Positions 36,026 to 64,000 of a stretch of DNA of 64,000 nt are shown in pieces. Numbering within the stretch: the stretch's first letter is position 1; every line of letters begins with the position of its first letter. The notes under the pieces were generated by a model, which was given only the letters and a program-made list of their open reading frames with translations, was not told the origin of the DNA and made no database searches. The DNA comes from Pteria penguin (taxonomy: Eukaryota; Mollusca; Bivalvia; Pterioida; Pteriidae): NCBI GenBank assembly GCA_035048485.1, contig CM068580.1, forward strand, positions 61,810,983 through 61,874,982, read 5' to 3'. The translations under genes and the position numbers were made by a program.

Positions 36026-36714
36026 AATGTTGTTGGATACTTGTACGAAAGAAAATAAAGATAAATTTGAAGATGGATGGATCACCGTGCCCTGACTGAA
36101 AAGTTGCAATACCCCCACCTTCTGAACATTTAGGATTTTTATGTGAAAGTATTAAATTTACTGCAAGGGACTTTACTCAACAAACAAAGGGAAAAGTGTA
36201 CTGATTTTACTATATGTCTTAATGACGTTGGTCGACGACACAACACAGATCTTATCTCAATATATAAGATGAACTAGAATCCACATTGATGGAACAAATG
36301 ACACAGAGAAGTTCAAACTGAAGGTCATCTGAGCTTTATATTCTTTATATTCCATTTGGAGGAGGGGTATTAGGGATCCAAGTACATTTATTTTCCCATA
36401 AAACAAGAGTACTTGAGAGAAAAACGTGTGTCGTCTGCGGCCTTAGACAGTAAAGTAGGCAGATAGGTAGGCAGACAGACGGCAGAAAATGTGATGCTGG
36501 AATGTCTCTGTGCTTCGAAAGTGACGCAGACTTGTCGGATTATATCAGATTGACCCCTTGCCAATAATGAATACATGACGTCATAAGTCTCTTTACGCTT
36601 ACATGCATGTCTTCTAACCAATGTAACTGCTTAACAACTGGGCCACATCGAGCTTTACAATTTATTGTGTACTATGTATTCACTAATAACTATGGTATTT
36701 TACTCCGATATTTG
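36026..36714. other. Intergenic, no feature recognised
   Basis: No coding sequence or known repeat is seen. A short (GGCAGATAG)-like stretch occurs near 36455-36483. Confidence 0.45.
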
Positions 36715-36845
36715 AGCCGACGTATCTCAGTGGATGAAGTTCTCGGCTAATGACCAAAAGGTCGACTCCCTATGGACCCACCGGTGTTCTGTCACCGTAT
36801 ACAAGAAATAACCATGGAATTACGTAAAACAGTAATCAACCATGG
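36715..36845 (+). mobile_element. Truncated, diverged SINE
   Basis: GAGCCGACGTATCTCAGTGG (A-box-like) and AAGGTCGACTCCC, then an internal deletion joining directly to the family 3' end CACCGTATACAAGAAATAAC and ACGTAAAACAGTAATCAACC. Confidence 0.6.
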
Positions 36846-37515
36846 GAGTAGCTAGGCTCTAAATGATGTGGGAGCACAAAAGGCGAGGGGGCTGGTAACC
36901 GCATAGGTTCTCAGTGCATCCAGGGCAAAGCTCTGGTAGGGGGTCCAGGGGAGGCGAAGCATCCCGTACAAAAACGGATTGAAAACACATTTAAATTTTA
37001 AATGCATTCTGAGGAGTTATTTTGGTCATGTTAAAGTATATATATACATATATATATCGATACATCGTCACTATTTGCGCCTTTTCTCTCCTTCATATTA
37101 CAAAATGTATGTGTACCACTCCTGTGAAAGTTAAAAAATTTCTTTGAGGATTAAACATATCAGAACAATATGACATAGATACATATACACATTACTGTAT
37201 ATATCACTGTACACTATATCATGTAAATGATCGCAATAGTGCTCCATTGTGTGCAAAATATAAGTCGGATACTGGACAAGTTGTGATCAAATTTTCTTAC
37301 TTAGTTGATGTGACAGTCATTTTTTATTTGCTTAAGAAAGATTTGCATGTTAAACAATTCAAGGATTTATTGTTAATTTTGTAGCTTGCATATATATTAG
37401 CTAAGTTATTCTTTAGTGTCAAGATATATCATACAGTGGTAACAGAAGTTAACAAATCTGCAAACATGATGTGGAAGCACGTGCTTCCCTGCGTACGCCT
37501 AGCTCCGCCACTGTC
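36844..37515. mobile_element. Degenerate inverted-repeat element
   Basis: The left end GGGAGTAGCTAGGCTC resembles the inverted right end CAGTGGCGGAGCTAGGCG. The interior includes GGGAGCACAAAAGG and, near the right end, GTGGAAGCACGTGCTTCC. No open frame is recognised. Boundaries are approximate. Confidence 0.45.
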
Positions 37516-37830
37516 AACCATTCACTAATACACCATTCATGTTGGCTTACCATGACACGCCGTGGCTGTCTTACGTGAGTGCGTCCATTGTCTTTTAAGA
37601 ATTTATTTTTGTATTGCTACACTTTCGTTATGACATCATGTTTCGTCTTACCTAACAACCCTTGAAAAGGCTTTTCTACTTTTTACGCCACAATTCTTCA
37701 CAATAACCTAAATGATGAGTCCTTTAACATCTTCGATGACTTCTTCACCAAGAAAGGTTATCGCAAATATTCTAGCAGGAAAAGAAACTGTGTAGTTTAG
37801 TAATTTCATTTCTAGACTCATATAAAAACT

Positions 37831-37977
37831 CAGTGGCGGATCCAGGATTTCCGAAAAAGAAGGGGGGGGGGCCCACACGTGTATTCGCCAAACTACTCAG
37901 CCATTTTTGGTGCCAAATCTGGATTTTTAATGGTAAATATGCACCGAAAGGGGGCGCCCCCTCTAAATCTGCCACTG
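37831..37977. mobile_element. CAGTGGCGGATCCAG-ended inverted-repeat element
   Basis: The left end CAGTGGCGGATCCAGGATTT and the right end AAATCTGCCACTG are inverted relatives, with G- and C-runs between. About 147 bp, in the same group as 25680-25843. Confidence 0.7.
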
Positions 37978-38040
37978 AAAATGTTATGTTGCATTATGTA
38001 TATCATTATTTAACATAATGCATTGTCTTTCAAACATCTG

Positions 38041-38640
38041 GTTTTGCTGCTGTAGATAGTCACCAAAAACTTACGCGGTGTGCGGTCATGCATTGTCCTG
38101 ATGCAGAATGTTGTGAATGAATGGAATGGCGTGCTGACATTCAGTCTCGTCATCAATAATTAAAGGGGTCCTTCCATGTGTTTTAATTCCATCCAGGCCA
38201 TAACGCTCCCTCTGCCGAACTCTTGACGTAGACGTAACTCCATTTCACCCCAAATATTTTCTATAAGCAATAAATCAGGTAACATCACACACCAGCAAAT
38301 TCTGGTTTTGCTGCTGTAGATAGTCACCAAAAACTTACGCGGTGTGCGGTCATGCGTTGTCCTGATGCAGAATGACGTTACGCTGATTGTTGTGAATGAA
38401 TGGAATGGCGTGCTGACATTCAGTCTCGTCATCAATAATTAAAGGGGTCCTTCCATGTGTTTTAATTCCATCCAGGCCATAACGCTCCCTCAGCCGAATT
38501 GGCGGCGCTGAATAACGCACGACGGTAAGCCCGAACACGACCGTCACTGCTGTCGAGATTAAATGTCGACTCGTCAACTGATGTGTATTTTTTCGATAGA
38601 AATTCCTCCATGGCTCAATCATCCGACAAATCTACAAGGA
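38041..38640 (-). pseudogene. Tc1/mariner transposase remnant with internal duplication
   Basis: On the minus strand from about 38622, the frame contains GLDGIKTHGRTPLIIDDETE and FIHNNQRNVILHQDNA, the region around the second catalytic Asp of Tc1 transposases. It continues, after a stop, as PHTA and, in another frame, PDLLLIENIWGEMELRLRQ, corresponding to the block with the last acidic residue. A second copy of the middle segment follows (38041-38240 repeats 38302-38500, step about 261 bp). Stops and frame changes make it non-functional. The N-terminal DNA-binding part was not found. Confidence 0.8.
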
Positions 38641-39770
38641 ACTTAATATTAGAAAACATCCTTTTAATTATTGATTTAGCAACCCCCTTTTGTACATTCA
38701 CCGTAAATTGGGTTCAACATAACAGGAAAAACGTTGTACATTATAAATATTAAACTGTTACTCTAGCAGAAAGGTTTTATACAAGTTACCTTCAGTTAGG
38801 GAAGGTGTCCAAGTTTGAGTAAAAAATTCTGTTACTTTTAGCCCTTCCTGATTCAGATTAATGAAATTCAACCAACTTCCATAGATAACAAGCGGTTGTT
38901 ATGCGACGAGTATTTGAGTATGTGAGGTTTTCGAAAATTCGTATGGGGGAATTTTATATACTTATATATACATATATTACATATACTTGATTGTTTAAAG
39001 AAATGTTGCACTTTGAATTCCCACCTTTCCATTTATTTTCACCTTAAATCTTTATTGAATTAAGTATGTGCATACAATAGTGTACTTACACCTGTACACA
39101 AACCCTGGACCTATAAGGCGTATTTAATTAATCAATTGTGAATAGAATAAAAGAAAATGTTACAAAATAATTGTTGTAAGTGTAATTATTTCTCAACTGT
39201 TTCTCTCTCTGTATATATATTTATTTAAATTTATTCATTTATTATTATAGAAAGACATCATATCAAGGATGTACTTTCATTCAAAGAAATATGAAATGAA
39301 CGAATTAAACACGTCATGTGAGATATGAATTTTTTCCCTTATGGAGCCCCAACTTATAATCTTGTCGTAAACAATCTACACGGTGCTTTATATCGTTCGA
39401 AGATTTTCATCAACAATTATATATTAGAGATTACCTTATCTAATGACAGTACATGTTTTGCGGTTTTCATAATACAAAGATGTACATAATCAATACAAAG
39501 GTATTTTCACAAGTATTTCCAAGGTCTAGAAAAATGTAAATAAGCAAAAAGAAATTTCTACTTTTGCAGTTGACAACTCACACAACTTATATCTCTCCAA
39601 AGCATCTCTTATGGAATCCTTGTTTTTAGTTTCCGTCTCCATCCATCGTTTCCATCCCTGATGTTTTCGAATTCTGCCTTTATTGCGGGACATTTTATTT
39701 TTGACAACCTCGTTTACGCCACCATAGTTGTTATTATTGAAAGTTTCCTAACCTCGCGATAGTTGTGTCA
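38641..39770. other. Intergenic, no feature recognised
   Basis: AT-rich, with no open frame of note and no repeat recognised. Confidence 0.45.
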
Positions 39771-39853
39771 TATGTAATATGGATCATTTTTATATAGCCC
39801 TAATGAATATGGTAATTGCTAAAACAATTATCCATATTACATATGACAGTTGA
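39771..39853. repeat. Short palindrome
   Basis: GTCATATGTAATATGGAT and, inverted, ATCCATATTACATATGAC are 18 bp perfect arms around a roughly 37 bp centre. Possibly a minimal MITE. Confidence 0.7.
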
Positions 39854-39878
39854 CTAAGTCATTGTTACACTGGGCATT

Positions 39879-40855
39879 ACGGAGGTATGGAAGGGACATG
39901 TGGAAAAAAAAATTATAGTTATGTCGTGCGCAGGACATAAAATGTTGTGCGCACGAGATAAAAAGTCATGCACACGAGATGATTATGTCGTACTAAGTCC
40001 ATTTTCTTTTGAAATGTCCTTTATTTCATTCTTTAATTAAGAGTAAAGTATTTGAAGAGTTATTACTTTGTAAGACCATCGGTCTTTAAATAAGTGCAAC
40101 TCTTTAATCCTCCAAATATTAGAGAACTCTGTAATTTGGGGAAATTCATTATAGCGCTTGATGTGTATTTATATTTGTACGTACATATGTCTTTGTTTAT
40201 ATCTATATGCTGTATGGCATTTGATTAATAAACTATACTATACTTTACTATATCCATCAGAAAAAAAAAGAAGTGCGCACGACATACTAAGTCATGCGCA
40301 CGAGATGAAAAGTCTTGCGCAAGAGATAGTTATGTCGTATGCACGACTTGATCAGCCAATAACATCTCTCATATAATTGCCATGGGTTTTCTGGCTTTAT
40401 CCGAGATCTTAGGACGATCAGTTGAAGTTAAATTTTAGGCCCCAAAAATTGACACATTGCGGGAGTTTCCGTGAGGAGGGGGGGGGGGGAGAAGGAGGGG
40501 AGACGAAGCTTTAGATTTGCTAGGGATATAGGCAGTCTCCAGACCTCTAGCTTGATGTAACCCTCCCCCTCCCCACCGCTAACTCCAAATCTTGGATCAG
40601 CCGCTGATTTCGACAAAATTATGGAATGTAGCTGAAGCACTATGGTTCCTACTGTCAATGAGAATTCTTTCTAAATCAGAAACTTATTCAGTAAGATTTC
40701 TGATAAAGCAAGAGATCCAATAGCAATTATGTGAGAGATCCTGCTTCTGGCTGATTAAGTCGTGCGCACGAAATAAATATTATCGTGCGCACGACTTTTC
40801 ACCTCGTGCGCACGAGATTATTCATTTTTTCCACATATTCCTTCCATACTTCCGT
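39879..40855. mobile_element. Inverted-repeat element carrying repeated CGTGCGCACGA motifs
   Basis: The left end ACGGAGGTATGGAAGGGACA and the inverted right end ACGGAAGTATGGAAGGAATA match over about 30 bp, continuing TGTGGAAAAAA. TGGGCAT flanks both sides, a possible target duplication. Both subterminal regions repeat GTCGTGCGCACGAGATAA-like units (39930-39985, 40272-40345, 40758-40818), self-complementary at CGTGCGCACG. The interior has no open frame; 40440-40620 resembles the GGATC-ended G/C-rich elements and may be a nested insertion. Confidence 0.75.
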
Positions 40856-41127
40856 TGGGCATACCAGGTGAAGAAAAAAAAAATACAGATTTTGTGTGGG
40901 TAGGTCGTAAGTATTTAATCACATCTTGATTGTTTTCATAACTTGCTTAAAGAATATAACACTGTGCTCTCGTATAAAGACTTGACTTCAGGAAAGAGTC
41001 CGGGGTGTAAAATTACATGATTATTTTAAATACGGAAATCGTCAGCTAGTGCAACCTTACATAACTAACATAAATCCCCCTGAATTAAAAGAATACATTA
41101 TAATTCCTGCATTTCAATTAATAACTC

Positions 41128-41388
41128 AAGCCGGTATAGCCTAGTGGATAAGGTGCTCGACTCGTGATCGAGAAATCCCGGGTTCGACTCCCGTCTTGGA
41201 CACACCGGCGGTCTGTCTTTCGGATGAAACAGTTAAAACCGAGGTCCCGTCTCACGGTAGGCGTGGTACGTAAAAGATCCCTCACTGCTTCGGGTGGGTC
41301 CGTTGCAAAGGTCTAAATTTGCATGCAATGCATCAGGTAGATGCCGCCACCATATACGTGAAATAATCGTGGAGTGACGTAAAACAAT

Positions 41389-41415
<27 letters not shown>
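41128..41415 (+). mobile_element. tRNA-derived SINE with 13 bp target-site duplication
   Basis: The head AAGCCGGTATAGCCTAGTGG, B box GGGTTCGACTCCC, middle CTCACTGCTTCGGGTGGGTC and ATATACGTGAAATAATCGTG, and tail (AATC)n. CAATTAATAACTC is duplicated at 41115-41127 and 41416-41428. Confidence 0.95.
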
Positions 41416-41419
<4 letters not shown>

Positions 41420-42060
41420 TAATAACTCTTATAATATCATTAATACGTGTACATAGGGCAAACACGAAGTGCCATTAACTTTATTTTATGTACATGCGTA
41501 AGCTGTGTTCAAGACAAATTTTAATTACGCCTTTTTATCTGTTGAGAGTTACAGAAAATGCTTCGACTTAAAGTCATGTCAATTTTTCATTTTACATTTG
41601 TAGGTGTTTTCTTTGATTTTCAATATTAGAATCATGTAGTGTTGTTTTTAATTTATGGGAAACAATTTGAAGAAGAGCAACGCCTGGCGTGGCATAATAC
41701 GTCCGTCACTTAGTTTTACGGGAAAAAATAGTTTTAAAAAGTGTAGAGTCTCCCCCCCCCCCCCCATTTTCAAGACTCGCGATAACATATGCTTTGGCCT
41801 GGGGCAATACCCCTGTATATTATTACTGAAATTCATAAAGGCAATAAGAAGTTATGTCCTAGAAAAGAATTTACAACCCTTTATTTTTCTTCTATTTTAA
41901 AAATGTAAGAATACAGAAAACATAAAAACCAGTAATGTACATTTATATTAAAGTTCATATATTGTTCTATCACAAATTTAAATTTGAAAGAGATTGAGTG
42001 AGAAATGAATTTTTAATAATTTTCAAATTAAAAAAAAAAGAAGAAGAAGAAAAGAAATCA

Positions 42061-42625
42061 AAGCCCCATAACTCTGGCCTGACAAATGGGATATTCTTGA
42101 AATATTCTTTTATTTTATCAGAGTATTCTGTATAAGTGTTATGAAAATCATTTCTTGATTACTCAAATAGAAACTGCCATTATGCTATTTAATGAAAAAA
42201 AAAAGCTAAGTTCAAAGGCCATCACTCTGGCAAAACCAAGTCAATCATACTGAAATGCAATGTGGCACTAACCCTCATTGATATAAAGTTATATGGCAAG
42301 TTTCAATCCAATACCTTAAAAGACTGTAGAAAAAAGTCCGGAAAACTGTAAAATCCTTGAAACTTTCTGAGTTCAAGGGCTATAACTCTGGCAAAACCAA
42401 GTCAATAATTTCGAAGTGCGGACTGGTACTTACCCTTATTGATTTAAAGTTAATTGCCATGTTTTAGTCCTTGAAAGACTGCAGAAAAAACTCCGGAAAA
42501 CATGACCTCGGACGGACGACACTGACTCAGGACGGCCAATTAAAGCACCAAACGTCACTCCATTGGTGTGGTTAACCGGTGGACGGGCGCCCACCTTCCC
42601 ACTTACCTCAAAGCAGCACAATCAA
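42061..42625 (+). repeat. Dispersed bivalve-type repeat with TAACTCTGGC motif
   Basis: Three diverged units (about 42061, 42205, 42366) contain CCATAACTCTGGCC, CATCACTCTGGCAAAACCAA and CTATAACTCTGGCAAAACCA, spaced about 145-160 bp. They are followed by a segment (about 42510-42625) whose inverse, GAGGTGGGCTCCCGTAAACC and GGTTAACCAC, recurs at 49995-50100 and 61430-61540. Confidence 0.55.
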
Positions 42626-45010
42626 AAGAAACACACTTACAAATTCACAAATAATCCTTCATATAAAGAACAACGAACATAAAAAGCGTTTTGAACTAGC
42701 ACTGTACAGGTAGTCTGATTCAGTTATAATTTAAAAAGAAATCGTAAATAATCTTCTAAATGGAGAACAAGGAACATGAAATTTTGAAAAAGTTTTGAAT
42801 TCAGCACTGTACATAAAGTCCGATTCACTGTTAATTTCAATTCAACAATAGAACTATGGGGGGAGGGGGTTGCAAGATTCCGGAGCCCTGTGTTCAAATG
42901 TATGTGTAGAGACAGAGGAGTTACCAATGGCATTCAGGTTACTGGGCAAAGCTATAAAAATCTATAAAGCTGCTTAACGTTTTGATGTCATCTTAACTCA
43001 AATAAAGTAGGGTTTTACGGATGATTTCCTCATGCTTAATTCTCACCGTAATGAATACTGATTAACAGAATCAGCCATTTAAACCCCTCTTCTCAGACTT
43101 ACCGAACTCATTATAGACTTACCAAACTCATTATATTATGTTATACACTTCCGGGACAGGTTTACCGAGAACTGTTTATGGAAGGAATTCGTCGAAAGAT
43201 AGAAAAACCTAACCAAATAATATGATGTATAAGTTAAATAACAAAACATCATTGAATAGCTAGACACTAGAAAGGGTGTTTCTAAAACACTTCTTCTTGC
43301 TGGTGAAAATACAAAGACTTGAAAGCAGTGTATAACAATCTTCATTGCATGTTAAAACAGTTAGGGGCTTCGGTGAAAAAGAGTTGGATCAAGGACTTGC
43401 TTACAGCAATGAACTTAGTAGAAGGCTCTCATTGTTATCGAGCATGGGTTCGAAACCATTTCTAGCAAATGGTAGTTGCTCTACTGTATCTGTAGAAAGT
43501 TATTTGTTTTTGTTTGTTTGTTTGTGGGATTTTTGTTTGTTTGTTTGTTGGTTTGGGGTTTTTTTTTGGGGGGGGGGTTGTTTTCGGGGTTTGTTTTGTT
43601 TTTGTTTGTTTGTTTGGGTTTTGTTGTTGTTGTTGTTGTTTTTCGTTGGGTGTTTTTTGTGTGTAGTGTCAGACATATTTTGTCAACATATCCACATGAG
43701 AGAATTCTGTTTTCCTTTACCACTGACGATGTAAGTAAAAGTGGAAGCAAACTGCAACTTTTTTTCTGATGATAAAATGAGTAATCAAAACAAATATACG
43801 AAAATGGATTTAGCTTGCTTACCCACATGAACCCTCACTTTTGAAAGTGGGAGGGTATATCCTGCTGCCACCTTGCTCTACGTCACTAATCACTTAACAT
43901 CAGATGAGGACACATTATATAATCCTAATGTGGTATTAGGCAACAAAGGAATTGGCATAGTCGGGGTATTTAGCGAGGCATAGACGGATTATTTGAGGAC
44001 AATGTTAGAAGAAATACAAAATTCTGGAGAAAATATCAGCCGTCATAACTGGTAATCAAACCGTTGACCGTGAGATGCTAGCGCAATTAATGATAACCTA
44101 TCCCATCTTTTTCGCGTTAATGTGAAATTGGCGGGATTTGTTGTCAAGAATTGTATTAAATGATCCAGTCAGTGAAAAATTAATCCCATTTCAACACTCA
44201 AGTTTTAAGTGTTATTTATCGCATTGTTGTTTAACTACATTATACAGTATATATCATGTAAAATTTCTATGAGCTATCATAAGGCATGCAAGATATAATA
44301 TACTATTCTATATAATAACATAACGTACTTTAATATAGTACACTACAATATTTAGGGAATGACATTGATAAGTTATTTTCTATGGAGGTATAGCTGTAAA
44401 ACTGATTTACAAACTGTATAATCTGCATAGAAGTTATATAGGCTTTATACGGCGGTTGCCTCGAAAATCCAATTATTAAACAACATAATAATTCAATACA
44501 ATATATAATATTATAAAGAATTCGATTGGCGTCAGTTGGTGCAATAATATCCTCTTCATGACTCAAAATAATTTGCAATGCTAGAAATTAAGGGTTTATC
44601 CATACCTAAATTGATTGACAAATAATGATGATAATAATCATAATAATTGATTAATTCAATGTTTAACGTCACGCCACGATTATTTCTCGTATATGGTGAC
44701 GGCGTCTGCTTGATGCACTGCATAGACATTCACACCTTTTCAACAGACCCACCTGAAGCAGTGAGGGATCTTTTACGTCCCACGGGTGCTACTGATGATT
44801 ATATAAATGTGTTCATGCTCAATACTTGATGACATTCACTTTTGAGTAAGACCGTATGTCTATGATTTAAAATGCCTATTACAAAAGACGTGTAGGGAAT
44901 TCTGGATTTTCTCCGAAACTTTTCCCTCTTCCTCATTGGATAATTATGTTCAGGAGTAATATCCAGAAAACTGTAATTTAGATCATTATTCTTGTTTCGA
45001 GAGTCGGAGA
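42626..45010. other. Upstream flank of the receptor gene
   Basis: No coding exon is seen. It contains a T/G homopolymer-rich tract (43500-43660), which produces misleading frames on both strands, and a truncated SINE (44640-44795). A TATATAAAT lies at about 44797-44805, some 205 bp before the start codon, but there is no further promoter evidence. Confidence 0.45.
44640..44795 (-). mobile_element. 5'-truncated SINE
   Basis: The inverse of the family 3' half: GTTTAACGTCACGCCACGAT, CGTATATGGTGACGGCGTCT and CCACCTGAAGCAGTGAGGGA. The tRNA-like head is missing. Confidence 0.75.
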
Positions 45011-63692
<18,682 letters not shown>

Positions 63693-63771
63693 ATCCCTAT
63701 CGCAGTTTTTAACAATATTTATTCATATATGGAGGACTGTGATAATTCTTAGAGTATGGAAAGCATCTAGA

Positions 63772-63777
63772 AATAAA
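63772..63777 (+). terminator. Candidate polyadenylation signal of the receptor gene
   Basis: AATAAA lies 80 bp after the stop codon and is the first such motif downstream. It is a plausible 3' end signal. Confidence 0.65.
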
Positions 63778-64000
63778 GCTATTACATGTTACACAGAGTG
63801 CGAAATTAATAGATGTAAATATGATAATGCATTTCATATGGTAAAATAGCGCTCATTTCCTAATTTGCATGGCGGCCATTTTGGAAGAGATATATACATT
63901 GTGTCTACCATATACTTGAACTGGGAACCAACCAAAAATCCCTAATACTTACTGTTTTGTGTTGAAGATCAATTTTGTCCGACAAAAAATCAATTTTTCT

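Noticed and set aside
43345..43828. Frames of 97-129 codons on both strands
   Set aside because: They arise from a T/G homopolymer-rich low-complexity stretch.

Overview
This is a eukaryotic, AT-rich, intron-dense window, most likely from a bivalve mollusc. The support is the style of the repeats: tRNA-derived SINEs ending in (AATC)n, dispersed elements with palindromic ends, Tc1, pogo-like and Penelope-like remnants, many small inverted-repeat elements, and frequent copies of the palindrome TACATGTA. All three genes also read as conserved animal proteins split by GT-AG introns. Species cannot be fixed from the sequence alone.

Three protein-coding genes can be assembled exon by exon with consistent splice phases. 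(1) At 1-8731 (+) are the last five exons of ERMP1 (endoplasmic reticulum metallopeptidase 1). (2) At 27791-21396 (-) is a complete four-exon gene for Asterix/WDR83OS, a 107-residue subunit of the ER PAT complex. It converges on ERMP1. (3) At 45011-63692 (+) is a 21-exon gene for a 1224-residue single-pass receptor: signal peptide, EMI-like module, two EGF modules, a large glycosylated ectodomain, FN3, transmembrane helix and a tyrosine-kinase-like domain. HRD has become HRR and DFG has become GLG, so it should be a pseudokinase.

The spaces between the genes hold repeats. From 8.7 to 14.1 kb there are several small inverted-repeat elements, one with a SINE nested inside it. From 14.28 to 18.45 kb lies a roughly 4.2 kb minisatellite of 36 bp units with higher-order duplication. 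From 28 to 45 kb there are SINEs, LINE, Penelope and Tc1 remnants, palindrome-ended elements and further inverted-repeat elements. No other gene was supported there.

The most striking pattern is that four separate short tandem arrays sit exactly on exon-intron junctions of the three genes. They are a 41 bp unit (about 60 copies) on an ERMP1 donor, a 71 bp unit (7 copies) on the Asterix exon 2 acceptor, a 29 bp unit (6 copies) on the Asterix exon 3 donor, and a 24-26 bp unit (4 copies) on the donor of the receptor's transmembrane exon. Each array repeats the splice site itself. Together with the unusual pseudokinase receptor, this is the main discovery candidate in the window.
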